Origin: Streptomyces sp. NBC_00190
GTDB lineage: Bacteria; Actinomycetota; Actinomycetes; Streptomycetales; Streptomycetaceae
Reading direction: 5' to 3'
Length of the DNA: 64,000 nucleotides
Assembly (NCBI RefSeq): GCF_036203305.1
Contig: NZ_CP108131.1
Span: 3,038,001 to 3,102,000 of the forward strand
Under the pieces are notes generated by a model, which ran no database searches, was not told the DNA's origin, and was given only the letters and a program-made list of their open reading frames with translations. A program made the position numbers and the translations under genes. Positions 9,577 to 18,340 of this stretch are shown piece by piece (positions within the stretch are counted from its first letter, which is position 1; every line of letters begins with the position of its first letter).

Positions 9577-10872
9577 GTGAGTACCAAAACGCTTCGACGA
9601 AGAGTGCTGGCCGGGGCGGGAGCCCTTTCCCTGGCCCTGACGGGTGGTGTGGTGGGCCTGGCAGGCTCCGCCCAGGCCGCGACGAAGACCACCGCGGTGT
9701 TCGAGAACTGCGACGCCCCGGCGCCGCAGCCGGACGGTTCGGGCAACCAGAACTACACGATCACACTGCCCGACGGCGCCAAGGCCGGCGACGTCGTCCC
9801 GATCACGATCGACCCGGGTGCGAGCCCCCTGGTCCCCGGCTTCTCCGTCACGACGGTGAACACCTCCAAGATCACCCTCAAGGTCGGGACGACCACCCAG
9901 GTGGTCACCAGCCCGCCCGAGACCGTCACCGTCGTGGCCGGGCAGCCGCTCGACCCGAAGGCGTTCTCCGGAACCATCAAGATCCCCGACGGCACCGAGG
10001 GCACCACGGTCGACGTCGCACTCGACCTGGCGGTGACCGACGCGGACCTCTCCGGGTCGGTCTTCACCACCACGTGCACCCCGGCGCCGCGCCCCAGCGC
10101 CTCCCTCGGATCGGTCGCCGTCGAAGCCCTGCCCAAGGACCCGGTCACCACCAAGCTGACGCCCAACAGCGGCCCGGCGGGCACCGCCGTCGTCGTCACC
10201 GGTGCCAACTTCCCGGCCGGCCCCGTCACCTGTTCCGCCCTGCTCGGGGGCGTGGCGACCGGTGACACCGGGACGGGCACGGCGGCCGTGTCAGGCGCCG
10301 CCACCTGCAACATCACGGTCACCAAGAAGGCCGACACGATCAAGATCGACGGTTCGGTCACCCCGTACAAGGCCTTCGTGTTCCTGGAGGAGCAGGCGGG
10401 CGTCAAGAATCCGGTCGACGTCGAGGTCCTGCCCGGACCGCTGGCCCTCGGCCCGAAGGACGGCCAGCCGGCCGTCAGCTTCGGTGCGGTGACCATCAAC
10501 GGCAAGGCCCAGTCGGTGGTCGGCGTCTTCAACGCCGCGACCGTCCAGGACTTCCGCGGCGGCTCGCTCGGCTGGGACGTGACGGCGACCCGTACGCCGT
10601 TCCTGAACCAGGCGACCGGCCACTCGATGGCGAAGGCGCAGATCGGCATCCAGCCGTCCTGCACCGTGACCAACCCGGACAGCCCGAGCACCTGCACCGC
10701 GGGCGCGCCCGGCGCGATCTCCGGGACCCCGATGAAGGTGGCCTCGCAAGGCCCCGGCGGGGACGAGCTGACCGGTGGTGAGTTCGCCGTCGGCGGCGCC
10801 GGGATGATCCAGCTCCCGCCGTTCATGTTCGCCGACACCTACCAGACGGTCGTGACCTTCTCGATCGCCTGA
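9577..10872 (+). CDS. Secreted WxL-domain-like surface protein
   Basis: A 431-residue secreted protein. A basic N-terminus and hydrophobic core end at GSAQA|ATK (about residue 34). Beta-rich repeats follow, including an IPT-like segment (LTPNSGPAGTAVVVTGANF, about 189-207), and a C-terminal 130-residue part whose core GGSLGWDVTATRTPF resembles the first WxL motif. The last strand (TYQTVVTFSIA) sits where a second WxL motif is expected but lacks the tryptophan. In Firmicutes, WxL domains bind peptidoglycan non-covalently. The next gene encodes a DUF916-like partner, which supports the assignment. GTG 9577 has AAGGAG about 10 bases upstream. Confidence 0.7.
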   Translation: MSTKTLRRRVLAGAGALSLALTGGVVGLAGSAQAATKTTAVFENCDAPAPQPDGSGNQNYTITLPDGAKAGDVVPITIDPGASPLVPGFSVTTVNTSKITLKVGTTTQVVTSPPETVTVVAGQPLDPKAFSGTIKIPDGTEGTTVDVALDLAVTDADLSGSVFTTTCTPAPRPSASLGSVAVEALPKDPVTTKLTPNSGPAGTAVVVTGANFPAGPVTCSALLGGVATGDTGTGTAAVSGAATCNITVTKKADTIKIDGSVTPYKAFVFLEEQAGVKNPVDVEVLPGPLALGPKDGQPAVSFGAVTINGKAQSVVGVFNAATVQDFRGGSLGWDVTATRTPFLNQATGHSMAKAQIGIQPSCTVTNPDSPSTCTAGAPGAISGTPMKVASQGPGGDELTGGEFAVGGAGMIQLPPFMFADTYQTVVTFSIA

Positions 10873-10890
10873 CCGGCCCCCGGGCCCCAG

Positions 10891-10920
10891 GGTGGTGCGG
10901 CGCTCCGGCGCCGCACCACC
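10891..10920 (+). terminator. Hairpin between the WxL-like gene and its partner
   Basis: Perfect 12-bp stem GGTGGTGCGGCG/CGCCGCACCACC with a 6-base loop. It lies 19 bases after the first gene and 36 before the next start, so it may attenuate read-through and favour the first gene. Confidence 0.6.
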
Positions 10921-10955
10921 CCTTCCCCGTTTCCGTGCCGACTGGAGAACCGCCC

Positions 10956-11984
10956 ATGCGCACCCGCACCTCTCTGTACGGTCTGCTCGTCGGCCTGTTG
11001 CTGCTGGGCGCGGGCCTGCTCCCGGCCGCGACCGCTTCGGCGGCGGACAACGGCACCTGGGGCGTCTTCCCCACGCCCCCGGCCGGTGCGGCGATGACCG
11101 ACCGCGCGTACTTCTTCCACCAGGGCGCGGCCGGGACCACCGTCCAGGACAGCGCGACGATCCTCAACTCCTCCGACAAGGAGCTGACGTTCCAGGTCTT
11201 CGCCACCGACGCCGTGAACACTCCGGTGGGCGGCGCCTTCGCCCTGCTGCCGGTGGAGACCGGGCCCAAGGACGTCGGCGCGTGGATCGCGCTGCCGCCG
11301 GAGACCGCGACCACGGTGACCGTGCCGCCCAAGGGCCGCAAGGACGTCCCCTTCACGGTGAAGGTCCCCGCGGACGCGACGCCCGGCGACCACGTCGGCG
11401 GGATCGTCGCCCTGAACACCGCCGTGGAGGGCGTGCAGCAGGAGGGCAAGGTCCAGGTGGGGGTGAAGCGCTCGGTGGGCGCCCGGCTGTACTTCCGGGT
11501 GCCGGGCCCGCTGACGCCGGGGCTGAGCGTGGAGGACGTGAAGGTCAGCCGGTCGGCACCGCTGCTGCCCTGGGTCCGCGACGCCCGCGCCACGATCTCG
11601 TACGCCCTGGTCAACCGGGGCAACGTGGTCGTCGAGCCGAAGGTGACGGTCACGGCCGAGGGGCTGTTCGGGCGTCAGGTGCTGAACCGGCCGACCCATG
11701 AGCTGAAGCTGGTGCTGCTGCCGGGCCAGCGGGTCGAGCTGACCGAACCGTGGCCGGACGCACCGCAGTCGGACTGGGTGACCGTGACGATAGCCGCCGG
11801 GGCGAGCGCCCATCCCGAGCTCGTCTCGGAGTCCGGAACGGACTTCGTCGCCGTGCCGTGGCCGGCGGTGGGCGCGGCCTTGGTGCTCGCGGGAGCCGGC
11901 ATCGCCTTCCGGGTGGTGCGGCGCCGGCGCCGCACGGTCCCGGAACACACCGGGTCCGCACCGGACTTGGCCCGTTCGCTGTGA
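10956..11984 (+). CDS. DUF916-like membrane-anchored cell-surface protein
   Basis: A 342-residue protein with a signal peptide (MRTRTSLYGLLVGLLLLGAG, cleavage near ATASA|AD), an extracellular region with ILNSSDKELTFQVFATDAV and KDVPFTVKVPADATPGDHVG, then a membrane helix (WPAVGAALVLAGAGIAF, near residue 305) and a basic cytoplasmic tail (RVVRRRRR). This layout matches DUF916 proteins, the peptidoglycan- or WxL-binding partners of WxL proteins. ATG 10956 has GGAG upstream. The pairing suggests a cell-envelope complex; this is inference from family and neighbourhood. Confidence 0.72.
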   Translation: MRTRTSLYGLLVGLLLLGAGLLPAATASAADNGTWGVFPTPPAGAAMTDRAYFFHQGAAGTTVQDSATILNSSDKELTFQVFATDAVNTPVGGAFALLPVETGPKDVGAWIALPPETATTVTVPPKGRKDVPFTVKVPADATPGDHVGGIVALNTAVEGVQQEGKVQVGVKRSVGARLYFRVPGPLTPGLSVEDVKVSRSAPLLPWVRDARATISYALVNRGNVVVEPKVTVTAEGLFGRQVLNRPTHELKLVLLPGQRVELTEPWPDAPQSDWVTVTIAAGASAHPELVSESGTDFVAVPWPAVGAALVLAGAGIAFRVVRRRRRTVPEHTGSAPDLARSL

Positions 11985-12037
11985 CCGGTCGGGGTATCGC
12001 CAGGGAGGGTCACAGCGAGGGTCACGGCGAGCGCTGA

Positions 12038-12071
12038 CTCGCCCCCCGCGGTGAGGGTTGCGGGGGGCGAG
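12038..12071. terminator. Bidirectional hairpin terminator
   Basis: Perfect 12-bp stem CTCGCCCCCCGC/GCGGGGGGCGAG with a 10-base loop, placed between two convergent genes ending at 11984 and 12090. Confidence 0.75.
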
Positions 12072-12089
12072 CGGACCTACGGGCGCGGG

Positions 12090-13589
12090 TCAGTGGTTGC
12101 GGGGGAAGCCCAGGTCCACGCCCGCGGGCGCGTCCGCGGGGTCCGGCCAGCGGGTCGTGACGACCTTGCCGCGCGTGTAGAAGTGGATGCCGTCGTTGCC
12201 GTAGATGTGGTGGTCGCCGAAGAGCGAGTCCTTCCAGCCACCGAAGGAGTGGTAGCCCACCGGGACCGGGATCGGCACGTTGACGCCGACCATGCCCGCC
12301 TCGATCTCCAGCTGGAAGCGGCGGGCGGCGCCGCCGTCGCGGGTGAAGATCGCGGTGCCGTTGCCGAACGGCGAGGCGTTGATGAGGGCCACGCCCTCCT
12401 CGTAGGTCTCGGCGCGCAGCACGCACAGGACCGGGCCGAAGATCTCGTCGCGGTAGGCGTCGGAGTCGGTCTTCACGTTGTCGAGCAGGGACAGGCCGAT
12501 CCAGTGGCCGTTCTCGAAGCCGCCCACCGTGTACCCAGTGCCGTCCAGGACCACGTCGGCGCCCTGGGCGGCCGCGCCCTTCACGTACGAGGCGACCTTG
12601 TCGCGGTGGGCGGCGCTGATCAGCGGGCCCATCTCGGAGGTCGGGTCGTTGCCGGGGCCGATCTTGATCTTCTCGGCGCGCTCGCGGATCTTCTCCACCA
12701 GCTCGTCGCCGATGGAGCCGACGGCCACGACGGCGGAGATCGCCATGCAGCGCTCGCCCGCCGAGCCGTAGGCGGCGGAGACCGCCGCGTCGGCGGCCGC
12801 GTCCAGGTCGGCGTCCGGGAGCACCAGCATGTGGTTCTTGGCGCCGCCGAGCGCCTGGACGCGCTTGCCGTTGGCGGAGGCGGTGGTGTGGATGTGCCGG
12901 GCGATCGGGGTCGATCCGACGAAGGAGACGGCCGCGATGCCGGGGTGCGCGAGGAGCGCGTCCACGGCCACCTTGTCGCCGTGCACGACGTTCAGCACGC
13001 CCGCCGGCAGACCCGCCTCGCTCATCAGCTCGGCGAGCTTGTTGGCGGCGGAGGGGTCCTTCTCGCTCGGCTTGAGGATGAAGGTGTTTCCGCAGGCCAC
13101 GGCCAACGGGAACATCCACATCGGCACCATCGCCGGGAAGTTGAACGGGGTGATGCCCGCGACCACGCCCAGCGGCTGGCGGATGGCGGAGACGTCGACG
13201 CGGCTGGAGACCGAGGTCGACAGCTCGCCCTTGAGCTGGGTGGTGATCCCGCAGGCCAGCTCGACGATCTCCAGGCCGCGCGCGACCTCGCCCAGCGCGT
13301 CCGAGTGGACCTTGCCGTGCTCGGCGGTGATCAGCTCGGCGATGGCGTCGCGGTTGGCGTCCAGCAGGGCGCGGTAGGCGAACAGCACCTTGGTGCGGGC
13401 GGCCAGCGAGGACTGGCCCCAGGTCAGGTACGCCTCCTTGGCGACCTCTACGGCAGCGTCGACCTCGGCGGCCGAGGCGAGCGCGACCTGGGTGGTGACC
13501 TCGCCGGTGGCCGGGTCGGTGACCGGGCCGTAATTGCCCGACGCGCCCTCGACGGTCTTGCCACCGATCCAGTGGTTGACGGTCTTCAT
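12090..13589 (-). CDS. iolA: Methylmalonate-semialdehyde dehydrogenase (CoA-acylating)
   Basis: A 499-residue aldehyde dehydrogenase that oxidises malonic or methylmalonic semialdehyde to acetyl- or propionyl-CoA. Family-specific segments are TPFNFPAMVPMWMFPLAVA, KPSEKDPSAANKLAELM and QALGGAKNHM; the catalytic Cys is residue 281 in GSAGERCMA. The length is standard. The ATG at 13589 has GAAGGAG upstream and lies 12 bases after iolD. As last gene of iolC-iolB-iolD-iolA it would complete inositol breakdown; the same enzyme (mmsA) also serves valine catabolism, which cannot be excluded. Confidence 0.92.
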   Translation of the reverse strand: MKTVNHWIGGKTVEGASGNYGPVTDPATGEVTTQVALASAAEVDAAVEVAKEAYLTWGQSSLAARTKVLFAYRALLDANRDAIAELITAEHGKVHSDALGEVARGLEIVELACGITTQLKGELSTSVSSRVDVSAIRQPLGVVAGITPFNFPAMVPMWMFPLAVACGNTFILKPSEKDPSAANKLAELMSEAGLPAGVLNVVHGDKVAVDALLAHPGIAAVSFVGSTPIARHIHTTASANGKRVQALGGAKNHMLVLPDADLDAAADAAVSAAYGSAGERCMAISAVVAVGSIGDELVEKIRERAEKIKIGPGNDPTSEMGPLISAAHRDKVASYVKGAAAQGADVVLDGTGYTVGGFENGHWIGLSLLDNVKTDSDAYRDEIFGPVLCVLRAETYEEGVALINASPFGNGTAIFTRDGGAARRFQLEIEAGMVGVNVPIPVPVGYHSFGGWKDSLFGDHHIYGNDGIHFYTRGKVVTTRWPDPADAPAGVDLGFPRNH

Positions 13590-13601
13590 GCCTTTGCTCC
13601 T

Positions 13602-15476
13602 TCACAGATGGCGACGTCGCTGCGCGGCTTGCCGGTCGTACTCTTCACGGGCCTGGGCCGCCGCCTTGCGGGTCGCGGTCTCGGCCACAGGAACATCCCA
13701 CCACGCCTGTGCGGGGGGCGGGCCCGACACAGTGTCGGGCGTTCGGGTCTGTACGTAGACACATGTGGGACATGTTGCCGAGCGGGCCTCGGCGAGAGCT
13801 TCCCGCAGGTCACGCACGGTGCGGGCGCGGATCACGGCCATCCCGAGGGAGGCCGCGTTGGCCGCGAGGTCCACCGGGAGGGGCTCTCCCGTGTACGAGC
13901 CGTCCGGCGCGCGGAAGCGGTACGCGGTGCCGAAGCCCTCGCCGCCCACGGCCCCGGAAAGGCCTCCGATCGACGCGTAGCCGTGGTTGTCGAGGATCAC
14001 CAGCCTGAGCGGGACACCCTCCTGTACGGCCGTGACGATCTCGGTCGGGTTCATCAGGTACGTGCCGTCGCCCACCAGCGCCCACACGGGGCGGCCCGGC
14101 GCGGCGAGGGCGACCCCGATCGCGGCCGGGATCTCGTATCCCATGCAGGAGTACCCGTACTCGACGTGGTACTGGTCCGCCGAGCGGACCCGCCACAGTT
14201 TGTGCAGGTCGCCGGGGAGGGAGCCGGCCGCGTTGATCAGGATGTCGGTGTCGTCGGCGAGGGCGTCGAGCAGGCCCAGCACCTGCGCCTGGGTGGGCGG
14301 CAGGTCCTCGTCGGGGGCGGACACGGCGTAGGCCTGGTCGACGCGGGCCTCCCAGCGGCCCCTGCCCTGACGGTACGCCGTCTCGTACGCGGGATCCACG
14401 CGGTGGCCGGACAGCGCGAGGCGCAGTTCGTCGAGGCCTTCGCGCGCGTCGGCGACCAGGGGCAGGGCGGCGAGTTTGTGGGCGTCGTACGGGTCGAGGT
14501 TGAGGCCGATGAACCGGACGGCCGGATGCCGGAAGAGGGTCGCGGAGGCGGTGGTGAAGTCGGTCAGCCGGGTCCCGGCGGCGATGACGAGATCGGCCTC
14601 CCGGGCCAGGGCATCGGCGACGACGGTCCCCGTGTGGCCGATCCCGCCCAGGTCGGCGGGGTGGTCGTACGGCAGGACGCCCTTGCCGGCCTGGGTGACC
14701 GCGACCGGGATCCCGGTGGCCTCGGCGAGGGCGGCGAGGGCCGCCTGGGCCGCGCTGTGCCGGATCCCGCCGCCCGCGACGATCAGCGGCCGGGCACAGC
14801 CCCGTACCGCTTCGGCCGCCACGGCGAGCTCGTGGCGGTCGGGCCGGGGCCGGCGCACCCCCCAGACGCGCTCGGCGAAGAACTCCTCGGGCCAGTCGTA
14901 CGCCTCCGCCTGCACGTCCTGCGGCAGCGCGAGGGTGACGGCGCCGGTCTGCACGGGGTCGGTGAGCACGCGCATCGCCTGGAGGGCGGCCGGGATCAGG
15001 GCCTCGGGGCGGGTGATCCGGTCGAAGTGGCGGGAGACGGGCCGCAGGGCGTCGTTGACGGAGACGTCCCCGGCGTAGGGCACCTCCAGCTGCTGGAGCA
15101 CGGGGTCGGCGGGCCGGGTGGCGAAGGTGTCCCCGGGCAGCAGGAGCACCGGGATCCGGTTGATCGTGGCGAGGGCGGCGCCGGTGACGAGGTTGGTGGC
15201 GCCGGGCCCGATGGAGGTGGTGACGGCGTGCGCGGAGAGCCGCCCGCTCTGCCGGGCGTACCCGACGGCCGCGTGCACCATGGCCTGTTCGTTGCGGCCC
15301 TGGAGGAAGGGCATGGCGTCCGGGCCGGTCTCCAGGAGGGCCTGCCCCAGCCCGGCGACGTTCCCGTGTCCGAAGATCCCCCAGGTGGCCGCGATCAGCC
15401 GGCGGCGCTGTCCGTCGCGCTCGGTGTACTGCCGGGCGAGGAAGGTGACGAGGGCCTGGGAGACGGTGAGTCTCAT
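13602..15476 (-). CDS. iolD: 3D-(3,5/4)-trihydroxycyclohexane-1,2-dione hydrolase
   Basis: A 624-residue TPP-dependent enzyme that opens the ring of the diketo-inositol intermediate. It begins MRLTVSQALVTFLARQYTER and carries the activating Glu in GRNEQAMVHAAVGYAR, SIGPGATNLVTGAA, and the TPP/Mg segment LVGDGTYLMNPTEIVTAVQE followed by DNHGYASIGGLSGAVGG, typical of IolD rather than acetolactate synthase. The start at 15476 overlaps the iolB stop by 4 bases (ATGA), showing translational coupling. Confidence 0.92.
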   Translation of the reverse strand: MRLTVSQALVTFLARQYTERDGQRRRLIAATWGIFGHGNVAGLGQALLETGPDAMPFLQGRNEQAMVHAAVGYARQSGRLSAHAVTTSIGPGATNLVTGAALATINRIPVLLLPGDTFATRPADPVLQQLEVPYAGDVSVNDALRPVSRHFDRITRPEALIPAALQAMRVLTDPVQTGAVTLALPQDVQAEAYDWPEEFFAERVWGVRRPRPDRHELAVAAEAVRGCARPLIVAGGGIRHSAAQAALAALAEATGIPVAVTQAGKGVLPYDHPADLGGIGHTGTVVADALAREADLVIAAGTRLTDFTTASATLFRHPAVRFIGLNLDPYDAHKLAALPLVADAREGLDELRLALSGHRVDPAYETAYRQGRGRWEARVDQAYAVSAPDEDLPPTQAQVLGLLDALADDTDILINAAGSLPGDLHKLWRVRSADQYHVEYGYSCMGYEIPAAIGVALAAPGRPVWALVGDGTYLMNPTEIVTAVQEGVPLRLVILDNHGYASIGGLSGAVGGEGFGTAYRFRAPDGSYTGEPLPVDLAANAASLGMAVIRARTVRDLREALAEARSATCPTCVYVQTRTPDTVSGPPPAQAWWDVPVAETATRKAAAQAREEYDRQAAQRRRHL

Positions 15477-16393
15477 CGGGGTGCCTCCGCCTCGGTGAAG
15501 GGCAGCCGGGGGTCGACGTCCTGGCCGTCCCAGGTGGACCGGATCCAGCCGTGGTCGGGGTGGTCGCGGATCAGCCACTCCCGCGTCGCGCCCGGACCGG
15601 CCATCACGTTGAGGTAGTACATGTCGTGGCCGGGGGCGGCGATGGACGGGCCGTGCCAGCCGTCGGGGATGAGCACGGCGTCCCCGGTGCGCACCTCGGT
15701 GAGGATGTCGGTCTTCCCGGCCCGGGAGGGGCTGACGCGCTGGTAGCCGAGCCCGGGGACGTCCCCGTGCGGGGCGATCTCGAAGTAGTAGATCTCCTCC
15801 AGCCGGGACTCCTCGCCGGGGTGGTGCTCGTCGTGCTTGTGGGGCGGGTACGAGGACCAGTTCCCGCCGGGGGTGAGGACCTCCACGGCGATGAGCCGGT
15901 CGCAGTCGAATCCGGCGGGGCCGGCGGCGGCGAAGTTGTTGACCTGACGGGAGCACTGCCCGGTGCCGCGCAGTTCGACGGGCACGGCCTTTGCCGGTCC
16001 GTACCGGGCGGGCAGCTGGTTGTCGCACCGGGCCCCCGCGAGGGCGAACCGCCCGCCGTCCCTCGATGTGACCTCCGCGTGCGCGTCCCGGGGCACGTAC
16101 GCGAAATCGGTGGGGCCGCCGAAAACCCCGTTTCGTCCGCGGAGTTCGAACGCCTGCGGCTCCGCTGCGGGGGCTCCGCCGATGACCCCCGTTTCACCGC
16201 CGCCCGGCGGAAAATCCAGCCCCGCCGGCGTTTGAGGCGCGGGTCCGGGCAGAGCCCGGCAGCGGACCTCGCACCCGCCCGACAGCGGGAGCACGATCCA
16301 CTCGCACTCCCCCGCCTCGAACCCGTACGCCTCCCCCGGCTCAAGGGCGAGCACCCGCAGCCGAGTCCATTCCATCCCCCACTCAGACACCAC
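15473..16393 (-). CDS. iolB: 5-deoxy-glucuronate isomerase with in-frame repeat insertion
   Basis: A cupin enzyme of inositol catabolism. The metal-binding part HKHDEHHPGEESRLEEIYYF and the C-terminal YYLNVMAGP are intact. Two things are odd. First, the N-terminus is short: the protein enters at EWTRLRVLALEPGEAYGF, without about 20 residues usually found before it. Second, about 35 extra residues from RALPGPAPQTPAGLDFPPGG onward split a conserved strand; they are encoded partly by a dispersed repeat (16215-16259). GTG 16393 has GGGG 7 bases upstream and overlaps the iolC stop; GTG 16390 and ATG 16375 are alternatives. Whether the enzyme is active is uncertain. Confidence 0.82.
   Translation of the reverse strand: MVSEWGMEWTRLRVLALEPGEAYGFEAGECEWIVLPLSGGCEVRCRALPGPAPQTPAGLDFPPGGGETGVIGGAPAAEPQAFELRGRNGVFGGPTDFAYVPRDAHAEVTSRDGGRFALAGARCDNQLPARYGPAKAVPVELRGTGQCSRQVNNFAAAGPAGFDCDRLIAVEVLTPGGNWSSYPPHKHDEHHPGEESRLEEIYYFEIAPHGDVPGLGYQRVSPSRAGKTDILTEVRTGDAVLIPDGWHGPSIAAPGHDMYYLNVMAGPGATREWLIRDHPDHGWIRSTWDGQDVDPRLPFTEAEAPR
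16215..16259 (+). repeat. Dispersed palindromic repeat, copy A, inside iolB
   Basis: A 45-base element with core GGCGTTTGAGGCGCGGG and a small terminal hairpin (CCGGGC AGA GCCCGG). It matches the two copies in accA1 (55614-55661 and 55824-55871). Read on the minus strand in the iolB frame it encodes PGPAPQTPAGLD, very close to the [12 protein letters not shown] of the first accA1 copy. Confidence 0.85.
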
Positions 16394-17342
16394 CGGCACG
16401 CCCCAGCACCTCCTCCACCTCGTGAGAGAACGGCATCGCGGTCGAACACGCCAGCCGCGACGCCACGATCGCCCCGGCCGCGTTCGCGAAACGCATGACC
16501 CGCTCCAGCTTCCATCCGGCGAGCAGCCCGTGGCACAGCGCGCCCCCGAACGCATCGCCCGCGCCGAGCCCGTTGACGACCTCCACCGGCACCGGCGGGA
16601 CCTCGGCCACCGTCCCGTCGCGGTGGACCGCCAGCACGCCCTCCGGGCCCCGCTTGACCACCGCCAGTTCCACCCCGGCCGCGAGCAGCGCCCGCGCCGC
16701 CGCGTACGGGTCCCACTCGCCGGTGGCGATCGCGCACTCCTCGGTGTTACCGACGGCCACCGTCGCCCCGGCCAGCGCCCGCTCGTAGTACGGGCCGGGT
16801 TTCTCGCGCCACAGCATCGGCCGCCAGTCCAGGTCGAAGACCGTGGTCCCGGACTTCGCCCGGGCGTCCAGCGCCGCCAGGGTGGCGGCGCGGCTCGGCT
16901 CCTCGCTCAGGCCGGTGCCGGTCATCCAGAACACCCTGGCCTCCCGTACCGCCTCCAGGTCCAGCTCCTCCGCCGCGATCTCCAGATCGGGGGCCTTCGG
17001 CAGCCGGTAGAAGTACAGCGGGAAGCGGTCGGGCGGGAAGATCTCGCAGAACGTGATCGGTGTGGGGAGCCCGGCGACCTCCGTCGCCCACCGGTCGTCC
17101 ACCCCGAACCCCCGCAGTTCGGCGCGCAGATACGCACCGAACGGGTCCGCGCCGGTGCGGGTGATCACCGCCACCCGCCGCCCCAGCCGGGCGGCGGCGA
17201 CGGCCACGTTGGCCGGGGAGCCGCCCAGGAACTTGCCGAAGGTCTCGGCCTCGGCCAGTGGTACGCCGGTCGTCAGCGGGTAGAGATCCACCCCGATCCG
17301 CCCCATCGTGATCAGGTCGAACCCGATCGGATCGCCGGTCAC
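16383..17342 (-). CDS. iolC: 5-dehydro-2-deoxygluconokinase (PfkB family)
   Basis: A 319-residue sugar kinase phosphorylating 5-dehydro-2-deoxygluconate. It has the N-terminal GRIGVDLYP, the PfkB signature GGSPANVAVAAARLG (near residue 41), FPLYFYRLPKAPDL typical of IolC, and the catalytic NGLGAGDAFGGALCHGLL (near 255) with its Asp base. GTG 17342 follows GGGAGGAG at 5 bases, better than the upstream in-frame codons. It is first in the iolC-iolB-iolD-iolA transcript and divergent from the isomerase gene across 60 bases, which must hold both promoters. Confidence 0.9.
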   Translation of the reverse strand: MTGDPIGFDLITMGRIGVDLYPLTTGVPLAEAETFGKFLGGSPANVAVAAARLGRRVAVITRTGADPFGAYLRAELRGFGVDDRWATEVAGLPTPITFCEIFPPDRFPLYFYRLPKAPDLEIAAEELDLEAVREARVFWMTGTGLSEEPSRAATLAALDARAKSGTTVFDLDWRPMLWREKPGPYYERALAGATVAVGNTEECAIATGEWDPYAAARALLAAGVELAVVKRGPEGVLAVHRDGTVAEVPPVPVEVVNGLGAGDAFGGALCHGLLAGWKLERVMRFANAAGAIVASRLACSTAMPFSHEVEEVLGRAGGV

Positions 17343-17402
17343 GTCCACTCCTCCCACTCGTCCTCACCGTCCCTTCGAGCCTCGCACCCTAAGGTGGCCG
17401 CT

Positions 17403-18317
17403 ATGACGTCCTCCCCGCCCGCGTTGACCCGTATCCGCGTCGGTTCGGCTCCGGACTCCTGGGGTGTCTGGTTTCCCGACGACCCCCGCCAGACGCCCTG
17501 GGAGCGGTTCCTCGACGAGGTCGCCGACGCCGGGTACGAGTGGATCGAGCTCGGCCCCTACGGCTATCTGCCCACCGATCCCGCACGACTCGCCGAGGAG
17601 ACGGCCAAGCGCGGGCTGCGGGTCTCGGCCGGAACGGTCTTCACCGGACTCCATCACGGGCCGGCCGTATGGGAGGACACCTGGGAGCACGTGTCGCGGA
17701 TCGCGGCGCTCACCCAGGCCATGGGCGCGGCCCATCTCGTGGTCATCCCCTCCTTCTGGCGGGACGACAAGACCGGCGAGCTGCTGGAGGACCGCGTCCT
17801 CACCCCCGGTCAATGGCGTGAACTGGCCTCCCAGACCGAGCGGCTGGGCCGGGAGGTCCAGGACCGGTACGGGCTGCGGATCGTGGTGCACCCGCACGCC
17901 GACACGCACATCGACACCCCTTCGAACGTGGCGCGCTTCCTCGACGCCACCGACCCGGGCCTGGTCTCGCTGTGCCTGGACACCGGACATTACGCGTACT
18001 GCGGGGGCGACAGCGTCCGGGCGATCGAGACCTTCGGCGAGCGGATCGGCTACCTCCACCTCAAGCAGGTGGACCCGCGGATCCTCGCCGAAGCCGTCGC
18101 GGAGCAGCTGCCCTTCGGACCGGCGGTGGGCCGCGGGGTGATGTGCGAACCGCCGTCCGGGGTGCCGCCGCTGGAACCGGTGCTGGCGGCGGCCCAGCGG
18201 CTCGGCGTGGACCTGTTCGCCATCGTGGAACAGGACATGTACCCCTGCGAGCCCGACCGGCCGCTGCCGATCGCCCGCCGCACCCGCGCCTACCTGCGCT
18301 CCTGTGGCGCCCGCTGA
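17403..18317 (+). CDS. TIM-barrel sugar isomerase/dehydratase (IolE-like)
   Basis: A 304-residue xylose isomerase-like TIM barrel. Conserved segments are [66 protein letters not shown] and [10 protein letters not shown]; the His/Asp/Glu metal ligands typical of inosose dehydratase and inosose isomerase are in place. SD-like AAGGTGG lies 5 bases before the ATG. Divergent from iolC and followed by a Gfo/Idh dehydrogenase, it probably acts on an inosose, either dehydrating it (IolE) or isomerising it (IolI). The exact step is not determined. Confidence 0.8.
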   Translation: MTSSPPALTRIRVGSAPDSWGVWFPDDPRQTPWERFLDEVADAGYEWIELGPYGYLPTDPARLAEETAKRGLRVSAGTVFTGLHHGPAVWEDTWEHVSRIAALTQAMGAAHLVVIPSFWRDDKTGELLEDRVLTPGQWRELASQTERLGREVQDRYGLRIVVHPHADTHIDTPSNVARFLDATDPGLVSLCLDTGHYAYCGGDSVRAIETFGERIGYLHLKQVDPRILAEAVAEQLPFGPAVGRGVMCEPPSGVPPLEPVLAAAQRLGVDLFAIVEQDMYPCEPDRPLPIARRTRAYLRSCGAR

Positions 18318-18340
18318 CCCTTCCCGGGAGGAACACGAAC

